Shown here one piece after another: positions 1 to 9,555 of a stretch of 64,000 bases of DNA. The DNA is taken from positions 2,935,001-2,999,000 of the forward strand of contig NZ_CP025408.1 of the NCBI RefSeq assembly GCF_002847305.1, read 5' to 3'. Position numbers and translations under genes: made by a program. This DNA comes from Paracoccus tegillarcae (GTDB taxonomy: Bacteria > Pseudomonadota > Alphaproteobacteria > Rhodobacterales > Rhodobacteraceae). The stretch's first letter is position 1, and each line of letters starts with the position of its first letter. Below the pieces are notes generated by a model. It had not been told where the DNA came from. It worked only from the letters and a program-made list of their open reading frames with translations, and made no database searches.

Positions 1-665
1 GGAAAGAAATCCTGCAAAAAGCTCTGATCGGTGCGCGCCCAGAACTGGCCTGGCCGGTCCAGCCGTGCCAGCATCAGACGAAAGGTTTCGGGATCGGGCC
101 GCGCTGTGAAAACGCCGGAGTTCATCCGGTGAAACCCATCCAGCCCATCATAGACATTGGGTGCCGCGCAAAATTCAGGAAAGTCGAACAGCTTGTCGAC
201 GGGCCGCAGCACCAGCGCATCGGCGTCGATGAAAACGCAGCGCGCATAGTCCAGCTGCCACAGCCGCAGCTTGACGAAATTGTCCAGAGGGGTATGAAAA
301 TCCGGCTTGCCGCCGCGGGTGAAAGCCGCGCGCCGATGCAAAGCATCGCGGGCATGGATGCCGTCGAATTCGGCGCTGGTGGGCAGCAGGTCGGCCGCGA
401 TCAGCCGCGCCCCAAGCGCGCGCAACCGCGCCAGCCCGTCCGCCGGGACATGGCGATGCATCACCGCAATATCTGCGCCGGTGCCCGACAACCTGAGCGA
501 GCGTATCAGCGCCTCGGCACCGGGCAGGTAGTCATTGTTTGTGACCAGTGTCACAAAGGCGCGTTCGGCGCGTGCGGGCAACTCGGCCCGCAGCCCCGGC
601 GCCACGCGATAGCAACTGCGCGCCTGCGGCTGGTCTGCGATCTGGCTGATATGCGGTGATGTCAT
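1..665 (-). CDS. Glycosyltransferase family 8-like protein, partial (runs off the window)
   Basis: The reading frame on the minus strand starts at ATG 665 and stays open to the window edge, giving 221 residues. It reads as a glycogenin/GT8-type sugar transferase: an N-terminal strand FVTLVTNNDYLPGAEAL (about 37-53), a nucleotide-sugar and metal-binding DxD in FIDADALVL (D147, D149), and a downstream VYDGLDGFHRMNSGVF block typical of the family. Such enzymes add sugar from a UDP-sugar donor; the acceptor cannot be read here. Its C-terminus lies outside the window. It is divergent from the FAD oxidase gene to the right. The family call is solid; the substrate is unknown. Confidence 0.8.
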   Translation of the reverse strand, partial: MTSPHISQIADQPQARSCYRVAPGLRAELPARAERAFVTLVTNNDYLPGAEALIRSLRLSGTGADIAVMHRHVPADGLARLRALGARLIAADLLPTSAEFDGIHARDALHRRAAFTRGGKPDFHTPLDNFVKLRLWQLDYARCVFIDADALVLRPVDKLFDFPEFCAAPNVYDGLDGFHRMNSGVFTARPDPETFRLMLARLDRPGQFWARTDQSFLQDFF

Positions 666-834
666 GGCCGTTGAATCCCTGACTCTTTGCTGCTCTTTCC
701 TGCCCTTTAAAAGGCTAGGTTGCTGGTGTTACGCCCTCATGACGCAGGCTTGACGTATTTATGACAGGCTCATGGGTTCTTTCCTAGTCTCGCAACCGCC
801 GATAAGCTGAGGGTCACCAGTCAGAGGTTGCGCC

Positions 835-2214
835 ATGCCGATACCCGCCCCCGTCCTTTCCGAATTGCAAACGCTGCTGGGCGAACGCCTGTCATCGACG
901 CAGGCTGACCGCGATCATCACGGCGGATCCGAAAGTTATCACCGTGCGCCGCCGCCCGATGCGGTCGCCTGGCCAGAGACAACGCAAGAGGTCTCGGCGA
1001 TCCTGCAACTGTGCAACAGACATGGCGTGCCGGTGATCGGCTGGGGCACGGGCACCTCGCTAGAGGGACATGCGCTGGCCGTCGTCGGCGGTCTGTCGCT
1101 GGATATGGCGCGGATGAACAAGGTGACCGAGGTTCGGTCCGAGGATATGCAGGCCAGCGTCCAGCCCGGTTTGACGCGCGAGGAACTGAACACCGAACTG
1201 CGCACCACGGGGCTGTTCTTTCCGGTCGATCCGGGTGCCAATGCCAGTCTGGGCGGCATGGCGGCGACGCGGGCCAGCGGCACCACTGCGGTGCGCTATG
1301 GCACCATGCGCGACAATGTTCTGGCGCTGGAGGTCGTGCTGGCCGACGGGCGCATCATCCGCACCGGCAGCCGGGCCGCGAAGTCCAGCGCAGGCTATGA
1401 CCTGACCGCGCTGATGGTGGGGTCAGAAGGCACGCTTGGGATCATCACCGAACTGACCTTGCGCCTGCACGGGCAGCCGGAAAAGATCGCCGCTGCCGTC
1501 TGCGCCTTTCCGACGCTGGAGGGCGCGGTCGAATGCGTGACGGCGACGATCCAGTCGGGCATACCGATGGCCCGGATCGAGTTCATCGACGAAGTGTCGG
1601 TCCGCGCCTTCAACGGCTATGCGGGCCGGAATTTCCCCGAGCAGCCGCATCTGATGATCGAGTTTCACGGCAGCGAGGATGCCGTCGCCGCCGATGCCGA
1701 GCGCTTTGGCGAACTGGCCAATGACTTTGGTGGCCAGGGCTTTGAATGGGCCGCCACGCCCGAAGATCGCAACGCGTTGTGGAAGATGCGCCATCAGGCC
1801 TTTCCGGCGCAGCTTTCGGTGCGCCCGGGCAGTACCGCTGTCGTGACCGATATCTGCGTGCCGATGTCGGAACTGGCCGGCGCTGTGGCCGCCGCACATG
1901 AAGATATTGCAGCCGACGGCATGGTTGGCCCGATACTTGGCCATGTGGGTGACGGTAATTTTCACTCGGCGCTGCTGGTCGAACCGGGCAATGAGGACGA
2001 GTTGAAACGCGCCAAGGCGCTGGCCCGGCGGATGGCCGAACGCGCACTTGCGGTGGGCGGAACGATCAGCGGTGAACACGGCGTTGGCATCGGCAAGCGC
2101 GCGTTGATGGCCGATGAACATGGCGAGGGTTGGCAGGTCATGGGTGCGATAAAGGCGGCGCTTGACCCGAACAATATCCTCAATCCCGGCAAGCTGGTGC
2201 CGGAGCGGAACTGA
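835..2214 (+). CDS. FAD-binding oxidase, D-lactate dehydrogenase/GlcD type
   Basis: A 459-residue protein of the FAD-linked D-2-hydroxyacid dehydrogenase family, which oxidises D-lactate or glycolate-like acids and passes electrons to a quinone or cytochrome. The FAD_binding_4 (PCMH) domain occupies the first half, with [15 protein letters not shown] near 66-80 and [14 protein letters not shown] near 200. The C-terminal FAD-oxidase domain has [10 protein letters not shown] near 370 and [10 protein letters not shown] near 415. The length matches the mitochondrial-LDHD-like branch. The start is supported by AGAGG about 10 bases upstream. No GlcE/GlcF partners are adjacent, so it probably acts alone. 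D-lactate is the likeliest substrate, by inference. Confidence 0.88.
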   Translation: MPIPAPVLSELQTLLGERLSSTQADRDHHGGSESYHRAPPPDAVAWPETTQEVSAILQLCNRHGVPVIGWGTGTSLEGHALAVVGGLSLDMARMNKVTEVRSEDMQASVQPGLTREELNTELRTTGLFFPVDPGANASLGGMAATRASGTTAVRYGTMRDNVLALEVVLADGRIIRTGSRAAKSSAGYDLTALMVGSEGTLGIITELTLRLHGQPEKIAAAVCAFPTLEGAVECVTATIQSGIPMARIEFIDEVSVRAFNGYAGRNFPEQPHLMIEFHGSEDAVAADAERFGELANDFGGQGFEWAATPEDRNALWKMRHQAFPAQLSVRPGSTAVVTDICVPMSELAGAVAAAHEDIAADGMVGPILGHVGDGNFHSALLVEPGNEDELKRAKALARRMAERALAVGGTISGEHGVGIGKRALMADEHGEGWQVMGAIKAALDPNNILNPGKLVPERN

Positions 2215-2224
2215 CGAGGTGAGC

Positions 2225-2686
2225 ATGTGTACAACCGGTGAATGCGAATGTGGCGAGATTGGCTACAGCGTGACAGAGGATGGGCCGATCCATGTCTATG
2301 CCTGTCACTGCCTCAACTGTCAGACCCGCAGCGGCAGTGCCTTTGGCGAACACGCCCTGGTCGCAGCCAGCGACTTTGACTGCAAGGGCGAGACCGTCAC
2401 ACATGACCGCCACTGCGATGGCATCGACTTTCAAGAGGTCTTTTGCGCAAATTGCCGGACCCGCATCTTCAATCGCAACAGCGCCATGCCCGATATGATC
2501 TTCCTGCGCGCCGGCACGCTGAACGACAGCCAGCGGCTGAACCCGATTGCGCATATCTGGACCAAACGAAAGCAGCTTTGGCTGCTGCTGCCCGATGGCA
2601 TCCCGCAATTCGATGAATCGCCCACGCCGGAAGAATTCGGGCAGGCAGTGCAGGCAGCACTTCGGCGCGGATCCGACGGGATCTAG
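2225..2686 (+). CDS. GFA family (glutathione-dependent formaldehyde-activating-like) protein
   Basis: A 153-residue protein with the cysteine pattern of the GFA/CENP-V fold: CECG near residue 7, CHCLNCQ near 36 and CANC near 77, which in this family bind two zinc ions. Members were named for formaldehyde-glutathione chemistry, but most are uncharacterised. ATG 2225 is chosen because GAGGTGAG sits immediately upstream; a longer in-frame extension would run back into the FAD oxidase gene. It lies only 10 bp after that gene, so the two are probably co-transcribed. The family is clear; the substrate is not. Confidence 0.85.
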   Translation: MCTTGECECGEIGYSVTEDGPIHVYACHCLNCQTRSGSAFGEHALVAASDFDCKGETVTHDRHCDGIDFQEVFCANCRTRIFNRNSAMPDMIFLRAGTLNDSQRLNPIAHIWTKRKQLWLLLPDGIPQFDESPTPEEFGQAVQAALRRGSDGI

Positions 2687-2816
2687 GGGATGAGCCCTGG
2701 TCGGGTGCGCTGAATTCGGTCATCTGACGCATACGTGACCGACACGTCCCGGTGACTTTCAGTCACGGCTTTGCGATAAAGCTGAAAAGAACAAGGTAGT
2801 CAATTTTGGGGCAGGG

Positions 2817-3614
2817 ATGAAACTTCTAGCAAAGCTTGTGATGGCCATGATGCTGGTCACGATGGTTGTCAGCTGTGGCCGGACGCCGCCGCGCGGTGGC
2901 GGGGGCGGCGCGACCTATGTTGGTGGCAATACGCCGCAGCTTGGTGACAACGATCCGCACGTCTGGCGCAGCGGGCATCCTTATGGCCATCAGGTGCACG
3001 GGATCGACATCTCGCGCTGGCAGGGGGACATCAATTGGGGGCAGGTGCGCGGTGCGGGCATCAGTTTTGCCTTCATCAAGGCGACCGAGGGCGGCGATCA
3101 CAGCGATCCCAATTTCCAGCGTTACTGGCGTGAGGCGGGTGCGGCGCGTATCCCGCGCGGCGCTTATCATTATTACTATTTCTGCCGCACGGGCGCCGAG
3201 CAGGCCGCCTGGTTCATCCGCAATGTGCCGCGTGAACGTGGTGCGCTGCCGCCGGTGCTCGATCTGGAATGGACCAATTCGCGCACCTGTCCGCGCCGCC
3301 CGGCAGCCGCCGAGGTCAAGCGCGAGGCCGAGGTCTTCATGAATATCGTGGGCCGTCATTACGGCCAGCGCCCGATCATCTATACGACGGTCGATTTCTA
3401 CCGTGACAACCAGCTTGGCACCATGCGCGCCGAATTCTGGCTGCGCTCGGTCGCTGATCACCCGCGTGCGCGCTATCCCGGCCAAAACTGGAGCTTCTGG
3501 CAGTATACCGGCACCGGCACCGTTCCGGGCATTCGCGGCGATGTCGATCTGAACGCGTTTGCCGGCAACAGTGCGGAGTGGGCGCGATGGCTACAGACGC
3601 ATCTGTCACGCTAA
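2817..3614 (+). CDS. Glycoside hydrolase family 25 lysozyme-like lipoprotein
   Basis: A 265-residue GH25 muramidase-type protein. The N-terminus is a lipoprotein signal with lipobox VVSC (lipidated Cys20), followed by a Gly-rich linker. The catalytic domain begins at HGIDISRWQGDINW (D64) and carries the DxE acid pair in PPVLDLEWTN (D149, E151), then YTTVDFY and WQYTGTG strands typical of the fold. GH25 enzymes cleave the MurNAc-GlcNAc bond of peptidoglycan; membrane attachment suggests cell-wall remodelling rather than lysis. Its 3' end overlaps the next gene by 28 bp, implying translational coupling. Confidence 0.88.
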   Translation: MKLLAKLVMAMMLVTMVVSCGRTPPRGGGGGATYVGGNTPQLGDNDPHVWRSGHPYGHQVHGIDISRWQGDINWGQVRGAGISFAFIKATEGGDHSDPNFQRYWREAGAARIPRGAYHYYYFCRTGAEQAAWFIRNVPRERGALPPVLDLEWTNSRTCPRRPAAAEVKREAEVFMNIVGRHYGQRPIIYTTVDFYRDNQLGTMRAEFWLRSVADHPRARYPGQNWSFWQYTGTGTVPGIRGDVDLNAFAGNSAEWARWLQTHLSR

Positions 3615-4249
3615 GATCGCGATCCTGGCTTTGGGCCGAGTTTGCGGCGCTCTATATCGGGGCGCCGCTGGCCATTGCTCTGTTTCTGCCGCCCGAGCGG
3701 ATGTTTGCGGCTCTGTTCGCGCTGACGCTTGTGGGGCTGGTCCTGTTGTGGCGGACGGGTGGTTTCGACTGGCGCTCGCTGATCGGAGGCTGGGACCAGA
3801 TAAACTGGCCGTTCGCCGCGCTCTTTACCGTCGGCGTGGCCGCGGTTGGCTATGCGATCATGCGCGCGACCGAGCCGGACTATATCCGCGAACTGACCGG
3901 ACCGCGCCTGCGCTTTCTGTTTCTGATCTGGCTGCTCTATCCGATCCTGTCGGCGCTGCCGCAGGAACTGATCTTTCGCCCGCTGTTCTTTCATCGTTTT
4001 GGCAGCCTGTTTCCCGATGGACGCGTGGCCATTCTGGCCAATGCGGCGATCTTCAGCTTTGCCCATCTGATGTATTGGAGCATCGTCGTCGCGATCATGA
4101 CCTTTCTGGGCGGGCTGTTTTTCGCCAGGGCCTATCAGCAGCGCGGCTTTCTTTCGGCGTGGCTGTTGCACGCTTTGGCAGGCAATGCGTTGTTTGCGGT
4201 CGGCATGGGCTATTATTTCTGGTCGGGCAACGTCGTGCGCCCGTTCTGA
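3587..4249 (+). CDS. CPBP family intramembrane metalloprotease-like protein
   Basis: A 220-residue multi-pass membrane protein with the CPBP (Abi/Rce1-like) motifs: motif 1 is PQELIFR (Q126-E127, R131) where the family usually has two glutamates, motif 2 is FSFAH (H160), and motif 3 is HALAGN (H195, N200). The family includes CAAX-type proteases and self-immunity proteins. The Q for E change at the first position leaves one catalytic Glu, as in some family members. ATG 3587 is preferred over GTG 3578 because GGAG ends 8 bases before it. It is coupled to the GH25 gene, so a shared envelope role is plausible. Confidence 0.75.
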   Translation: MATDASVTLRSRSWLWAEFAALYIGAPLAIALFLPPERMFAALFALTLVGLVLLWRTGGFDWRSLIGGWDQINWPFAALFTVGVAAVGYAIMRATEPDYIRELTGPRLRFLFLIWLLYPILSALPQELIFRPLFFHRFGSLFPDGRVAILANAAIFSFAHLMYWSIVVAIMTFLGGLFFARAYQQRGFLSAWLLHALAGNALFAVGMGYYFWSGNVVRPF

Positions 4250-4308
4250 GCGGTTGACTTCGCCGCGCCGTCGCTGTTCATGCGAGGGCTGAAAGAAAGA
4301 GGTCCGCC

Positions 4309-6084
4309 ATGCACGCCTATCGCAGCCATACCTGCGCCGATCTGACCGCCGCCGATGCCGGGGAAACCGTCCGCCTGTCGGGCTGGGTTCATCGCGTCCG
4401 CGATCATGGGGGCGTGCTGTTCGTCGATCTGCGCGATCATTATGGCATGACGCAGGTGCTGGCCGACAGCGACAGTCCGGCCTTTTCCGCAATGGAAAAG
4501 CTGCGCTCCGAGACCGTGATCCGCATTGATGGCCGCGTGAAACTGCGCGATGCGTCGCTGATCAACACCAAGCTGCCCACCGGCGAGATAGAGGTCTATG
4601 CCACCGATCTGGAGGTGCTGGGCCCGGCGGATGAGCTGCCCTTGCCGGTCTTTGGCGATCAGGACTACCCCGAGGAAACCCGGCTGACCTACCGCTTTCT
4701 GGACCTGCGCCGCGAGTCGCTGCATGACAACATCATGCTGCGGTCCAAGGTGATCCGGTCGCTGCGCAACCGTATGTGGGACACCGGCTTTACCGAATTC
4801 CAGACGCCGATCATCACTGCCAGCAGCCCAGAAGGCGCACGCGATTTTCTGGTGCCCTCGCGCCTGCATCCGGGCAAATTCTACGCACTGCCGCAGGCCC
4901 CGCAGCAGTTCAAGCAGCTGATCATGGTTGCCGGTTTCGACCGCTATTTCCAGATCGCGCCTTGCTTCCGTGACGAAGACCCGCGCGCCGACCGCAGCCC
5001 CACCGATTTCTACCAGCTTGACGTGGAAATGAGCTTTGTGACGCAAGAGGATGTGTTTGCCGCCGTTCAGCCCGTCATTCAGGGCGTCTTCGAAGAATTC
5101 GGCGGCGGTCGCCCGGTCGATACCGACTGGCCGCTGATCCCCTATGCGGAATCGATGCTGAAATACGGCAGCGACAAGCCCGACCTGCGCAACCCCATCG
5201 AGATGCAGGTGGTTTCCGATCATTTCCGCGGCTCGGGCTTTGCGATCTTTGCCAAGCTGCTGGAACAGGACGGCACCGAGATCCGCGCCATTCCAGCGCC
5301 CACCGGCGGCAGCCGCAAGTTTGCCGACCGGATGAACGCCTTTGCCCAACGCGAAGGTCTGCCGGGCATGGGTTATATCCTGTGGCGAAAAGCCGAAGAT
5401 GGCAGCACCGAAGCCGCAGGCCCGGTTGCCAAGAACATCGGTCCCGAACGCACAGAGGCCATTCGCCAGCAGCTTGGTCTGGATGAGGGCGACGCAGCCT
5501 TCTTCCTTGGCGGCAAGCCGGAAACGTTCGAGGCCGTCGCAGGGCGTGCGCGCAACGAGATCGGCAAAGAACTTGGCTTGACCGAGGAACACCAGTTCAA
5601 GTTTGCATGGATCGTCGACTTCCCGATGTATGAGAAGACCGACGAGGGCAAGATTGACTTTAGCCACAACCCGTTTTCCATGCCGCAGGGCGGGATGGAG
5701 GCGCTGTCGGCCGACCCGCTGGCGGTCAAGGGCTATCAGTATGATCTGGCGTGCAACGGCTATGAACTGGTCTCGGGCGCGATCCGGAACCACAAGCCGG
5801 AAATCATGTTCAAGGCGTTCGAACTGGCCGGCTATCCGGCATCAGAGGTCGAAAACCGCTTTGGTGGTATGGTCAAGGCGTTCAAATACGGCGCGCCTCC
5901 GCACGGTGGTTGTGCGGCTGGCATCGACCGGATCGTCATGCTGCTGGCGGATGAGGCGAATATCCGCGAGGTCATCATGTTCCCGATGAACCAGCGCGCC
6001 GAGGACCTGATGATGGCCGCGCCAAGCGAACCCAGCAACGAACAGATGCGCGAATTGCGCCTGCGGGTTCTGCCAAAAGAGTGA
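4309..6084 (+). CDS. aspS: Aspartyl-tRNA synthetase
   Basis: A full-length 591-residue bacterial-type class II AspRS that charges tRNA with aspartate. The N-terminal OB-fold anticodon-binding domain begins with [23 protein letters not shown], followed by the flipping-loop region [14 protein letters not shown], motif 2 ([21 protein letters not shown]), the GAD insertion and motif 3 (GIDRIVML) near the C-terminus. RBS AAAGAGG precedes the ATG. Alphaproteobacterial AspRS enzymes are often non-discriminating and work with GatCAB; that cannot be decided here. It is a single gene between unrelated neighbours. Confidence 0.97.
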   Translation: MHAYRSHTCADLTAADAGETVRLSGWVHRVRDHGGVLFVDLRDHYGMTQVLADSDSPAFSAMEKLRSETVIRIDGRVKLRDASLINTKLPTGEIEVYATDLEVLGPADELPLPVFGDQDYPEETRLTYRFLDLRRESLHDNIMLRSKVIRSLRNRMWDTGFTEFQTPIITASSPEGARDFLVPSRLHPGKFYALPQAPQQFKQLIMVAGFDRYFQIAPCFRDEDPRADRSPTDFYQLDVEMSFVTQEDVFAAVQPVIQGVFEEFGGGRPVDTDWPLIPYAESMLKYGSDKPDLRNPIEMQVVSDHFRGSGFAIFAKLLEQDGTEIRAIPAPTGGSRKFADRMNAFAQREGLPGMGYILWRKAEDGSTEAAGPVAKNIGPERTEAIRQQLGLDEGDAAFFLGGKPETFEAVAGRARNEIGKELGLTEEHQFKFAWIVDFPMYEKTDEGKIDFSHNPFSMPQGGMEALSADPLAVKGYQYDLACNGYELVSGAIRNHKPEIMFKAFELAGYPASEVENRFGGMVKAFKYGAPPHGGCAAGIDRIVMLLADEANIREVIMFPMNQRAEDLMMAAPSEPSNEQMRELRLRVLPKE

Positions 6085-6161
6085 TCTGACATCCTGCCTG
6101 CGGCCATGCGATAAGTCCGGCGGGGGCGATTGCCCTCGCTGATCTGGTCTGTGGTAACGAT

Positions 6162-7535
6162 ATGGACGTGTCATTTCCTCTGCTTGCGGCGATTCGTCTG
6201 GGCTATGGCCTGTCGCCGCTGATGCCCGCGCCGCCGAATGCGCAGGCCGTGTTGAACAGCGTGCAGCGCGCCTGCGATCCGGGCACTGACGCTGTTTCAC
6301 ATGCAGACATACGCGAACAGACCAAGCAATTTGCGGCCCTGGCCAAGGCACGCAAGGGCGGCGACAAGGCTGCCATTCAGCGCTATCGCGAGATGAACCG
6401 GGCGATGGCCGCTCTGCCGCGTCAGGATCTGCAGCGCAGGCTGGCCCGCGCGGTCGAGGCGCCGGCGGGCTTTGGCGAGAGGCTGGTTCAGTTCTGGGCG
6501 GATCATTTCACCATTCGCGCGGATGGCGCGGCCAATCAGTTGATGGGTATGGCTTTTGTCGATCAGGCAATCCGCCCCCATCTGAATGGCAATTTTGCCG
6601 ATCTGCTGATCGCGGCCGACACGCATCCAATGATGCTGCGCTATCTCAACCAGAACAGCTCTTTCGGGCCGAATTCCCGCTCGGCCCAGAACAATCCCGA
6701 GCGTGCCCTGGGCCTGAACGAGAACCTCGCGCGCGAAATGATCGAATTGCACACTCTGGGCGCCGGTGCCGATTACAGCCAGGAGGACGTGCGTCAACTC
6801 GCTGAATTGCTGACCGGGCTGACCTGGCGCCGCAACGATGACCGCCGGTTTGTTCCGGCCATGGCCGAGCCCGGCGCCGAGACGGTGCTGGGTCGCAGTT
6901 ACGGCGGCGATGACCGCGCGGAAATGCAGGATATCCATGCCGTGATGGCCGATCTTGCCCGGCACCCGCATACGGCGCAGCACATGGCCGGCAAGCTTGC
7001 CAGGCATTTCGTGTCGGATACACCATCGTCCGCGCTGGTGCAGGATCTGGCGGCAAGCTGGCGCGACAGCGATGGCCATCTGCCCACGGTCTATGGCGTG
7101 CTGGTCGCACATCCCGATCTGGCGCGCGATTTTCGCGCCAAGGTGCGCCAGCCCTTCGACTATCTGGCCAGCGCGACCCGTGCCCTGGGGCTGAGCGGGG
7201 ATGATATTCGCGCGCTGACAGGGCAGCAGATGCGCCGCTTTTATCACGTGCCGATCAACCGCATGGGTCAGCCCTGGACGCGCCCGACGGGCCCGGATGG
7301 ATGGCCCGAGGCGGCCGCTGCCTGGATCACGCCGCAGGGTTTGGCAGAACGCATCGAATGGGGTTTGCAGATGCCAGCCAAGCTGCTGAAAGAACTGCCA
7401 GATCCGCGAAAGCTGGTGTCGACTGCACTGGGCGATACGGTGGGTGATCCGCTGCAATGGGCCGTGCCAAAGGCGGAATCCACGCTTGAGGGGGTGGCCA
7501 TGGTGCTGTCCTCGAACGACTTTAACAGACGCTGA
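6162..7535 (+). CDS. DUF1800 family protein
   Basis: A 457-residue DUF1800 protein. Family features are the N-terminal AAIRLGYGLSP region, a central RLVQFWADHFTI block near 106-117, the LNENLAREMIELHTLGAGADYSQEDV signature near 185-210, and LTGLTWRR. The function is unknown; the family is commonly encoded beside DUF1501, as here, and has been linked to secreted or surface protein handling. No clear signal peptide is visible. The partner gene follows after 8 bp, so they form an operon. Family and pairing are secure; the role is not. Confidence 0.85.
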   Translation: MDVSFPLLAAIRLGYGLSPLMPAPPNAQAVLNSVQRACDPGTDAVSHADIREQTKQFAALAKARKGGDKAAIQRYREMNRAMAALPRQDLQRRLARAVEAPAGFGERLVQFWADHFTIRADGAANQLMGMAFVDQAIRPHLNGNFADLLIAADTHPMMLRYLNQNSSFGPNSRSAQNNPERALGLNENLAREMIELHTLGAGADYSQEDVRQLAELLTGLTWRRNDDRRFVPAMAEPGAETVLGRSYGGDDRAEMQDIHAVMADLARHPHTAQHMAGKLARHFVSDTPSSALVQDLAASWRDSDGHLPTVYGVLVAHPDLARDFRAKVRQPFDYLASATRALGLSGDDIRALTGQQMRRFYHVPINRMGQPWTRPTGPDGWPEAAAAWITPQGLAERIEWGLQMPAKLLKELPDPRKLVSTALGDTVGDPLQWAVPKAESTLEGVAMVLSSNDFNRR

Positions 7536-7543
7536 GGGGTATC

Positions 7544-8716
7544 ATGCTGAGCCGCCGGCTATTTCTGAAATCAACTGCGCTTATCGGCTGTTCCGCCGCC
7601 GCGCATCCGCTGCTGTCGACCGTCAGCTTTGCCTCGGCGCCGGGCGAGAATCGGCTGGTGGTGATCATCCTTCGCGGCGCGATGGATGGCTTGGACGTGT
7701 TACAGCCCTACGGGGACCCCGCGCTTAGGGGTCTCAGGCCGGGCCTGTCGACCGGGCCGGCGGATGGCGCGACGGATCTGGATGGGTTCTACGCGCTGCA
7801 TCCGGGGTTGGGCGCGCTTTATCCGCTGTGGCAGGCGGGGCAGTTGGGCTTCGTGCCTGCCGTCTCGACCCCGTATCGCGACAAACGCAGCCATTTCGAT
7901 GGGCAGGATCTGCTCGAATCCGGGACCGGCCATGACCTGCCGGTCCGCATGCAGCAGGGCGGCTGGCTGAACCGGTTGTTGCAGGACATGCCCGATGCGG
8001 TGTCGCAAACCGCCTATTCGGTGGGGGTTGAGGATATGTTGATCCTTGCCGGGCAGGCGCAGGCGCGCAGTTGGGCGCCAGACGCGCAACTGCGGATGTC
8101 TCCGCAGGCGCAGATGCTGCTGGACCATGTCTATCACGACGATCCGCTGTTTCGTGATGCGGCATCCCTGGCGGGCGAAATCGCGGCCGAGCGGATGGAT
8201 GGCGGCCGCCGGGGCGGTGGGGCAACCGCCGGCGCGCTTGGCCGGTTCGCGGCATCGCGCCTGAATGAAGCGACGCGGATCGCCAGCTTCTCGATCGGAG
8301 GTTGGGACAGCCATGCCAACCAGCCGCAAGTTATCGGCAGGGCACTGCAACGGCTGAGCGACGCCATCCTTGCATTGCGCGAGGGGCTGGGCGGGAACTG
8401 GGATCGCACCACGGTGCTGGCAATGACCGAGTTCGGACGGACCGCGCGGCAGAATGGTTCAGGCGGGACCGATCACGGCACGGGCGGCGCGATGCTGATG
8501 GCGGGCGGCGCGATCCGGGGCGGCCGCGTGATCGGTGATTGGCCGGGCCTGGGCGAGGGCGATCTTTACGCGGGGCGTGATCTGATGCCGACGCGCGATG
8601 TTCGGGCCTATGCGGCCTGGGCGATGCGCGGCCTGTTCGGCACCGAACGCAATGCGCTGGAACAGTCGATCTTTCCGGGGCTGGACATGGGCGATGATCC
8701 GGGGATGCTGGCCTGA
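7544..8716 (+). CDS. DUF1501 family protein with twin-arginine signal
   Basis: A 390-residue DUF1501 protein, a family related to the alkaline phosphatase/sulfatase superfamily and usually exported by Tat. The N-terminus has the twin-arginine motif SRRLFLK followed by a hydrophobic stretch to about residue 28. Internal family blocks are VVIILRGAMDGLDVLQPYGD, AVSTPYRDKRSHFDGQDLLESG, and FGRTARQNGSGGTDHGTGG. It partners the DUF1800 gene immediately upstream. Export to the periplasm is inferred from the signal; the reaction is unknown. Confidence 0.87.
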   Translation: MLSRRLFLKSTALIGCSAAAHPLLSTVSFASAPGENRLVVIILRGAMDGLDVLQPYGDPALRGLRPGLSTGPADGATDLDGFYALHPGLGALYPLWQAGQLGFVPAVSTPYRDKRSHFDGQDLLESGTGHDLPVRMQQGGWLNRLLQDMPDAVSQTAYSVGVEDMLILAGQAQARSWAPDAQLRMSPQAQMLLDHVYHDDPLFRDAASLAGEIAAERMDGGRRGGGATAGALGRFAASRLNEATRIASFSIGGWDSHANQPQVIGRALQRLSDAILALREGLGGNWDRTTVLAMTEFGRTARQNGSGGTDHGTGGAMLMAGGAIRGGRVIGDWPGLGEGDLYAGRDLMPTRDVRAYAAWAMRGLFGTERNALEQSIFPGLDMGDDPGMLA

Positions 8717-8737
8717 GATCAGCACACGGAGCATCCG

Positions 8738-9454
8738 ATGCAGCAGTCGCAACCCGTCCTTGGCGCGGAACTGGCCGGCTTCACCCTGCCACCCGTGCCG
8801 GGCCCCGATGAGATTGCAGGCCGTCTGGCGCGGCTTGAACGCTTGGATGCAGATGCCCACGCGCCTGATCTGTTTGCGGCCAATCGCGGTGCCGACGAGG
8901 TTTTCGATTATCTGAACTATGGCCCATTCGATCAGCTGGACGACTATCGCGACTGGCAGGCAGGCATGGCAGAGAAATCCGATCCCTGTTTCTATGCGAT
9001 CCGGGACCTGGCAGCGGGTCGTGTGTTGGGTATCGCGTCCTTCCTGCGGATCGAACCGCCCAATGGTGTGATCGAAATCGGCCATATTCAGATGTCGCCA
9101 CCCTTGCAGCGCACAGCCGTTGCCAGCGAGGCGCTGATCCTGATGATCACCTGGGCGTTCGAGGCAGGCTATCGTCGGGTAGAGTGGAAATGCAATGCGC
9201 TGAACGCAGGATCACGGCGCGCGGCGCTGCGGCTTGGATTCACAGCCGAGGGGATCTTTCGTCAGCATATGATCAACAAGGGTCGCAATCGCGACACGGC
9301 CTGGTATTCGATCATCGACCAGGAATGGCCGTTATTGCGTGGCGCGTATCAGACCTGGCTGTCGCCCGATAATTTCGATGCGGGTGGTCGGCAAAGGCAA
9401 AGTCTCTCTGACCTGACCGCCCGCGCGGTTCCGGGCCGCCAGGATGCGGGCTGA
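8738..9454 (+). CDS. GNAT family N-acetyltransferase (RimJ/RimL-like)
   Basis: A 238-residue acetyltransferase of the GNAT type 3 group. The acetyl-CoA-binding core spans about 100-185: GVIEIGHIQMSPPLQRTAVASEAL (beta4 and the pyrophosphate-loop region), then VEWKCNALNAGSRRAALRLGFTAEGIFRQH, which matches the RimJ/RimL C-terminal pattern. These proteins acetylate protein N-termini or small amines; the substrate is not readable. It begins 21 bp after the DUF1501 gene. The C-terminal 35 residues are Arg/Gln-rich and outside the domain. Confidence 0.83.
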   Translation: MQQSQPVLGAELAGFTLPPVPGPDEIAGRLARLERLDADAHAPDLFAANRGADEVFDYLNYGPFDQLDDYRDWQAGMAEKSDPCFYAIRDLAAGRVLGIASFLRIEPPNGVIEIGHIQMSPPLQRTAVASEALILMITWAFEAGYRRVEWKCNALNAGSRRAALRLGFTAEGIFRQHMINKGRNRDTAWYSIIDQEWPLLRGAYQTWLSPDNFDAGGRQRQSLSDLTARAVPGRQDAG

Positions 9455-9531
9455 ACAGCGCGGGCCGCGCGGACCAGTTGCCCGCTTGCAAGATGCCCGT
9501 GTCGTGCCTAGAGACCCAGTCATGCCACGCC

Positions 9532-9551
9532 GGTGCCAACCGGTTGGCGCC
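9532..9551. repeat. Palindrome between convergent genes
   Basis: GGTGCCAACC is followed directly by GGTTGGCGCC, a 20-bp dyad with one wobble pair and no loop. It lies between the convergent acetyltransferase and response-regulator genes. Without a T tract it is at best a weak bidirectional terminator. Confidence 0.35.
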
Positions 9552-9555
9552 CCGG

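Noticed and set aside
4213..5793. Long open frame antisense to aspS (about 526 codons)
   Set aside because: It mirrors the G+C-rich third-position bias of aspS, lacks any domain, and aspS itself is complete and certain.
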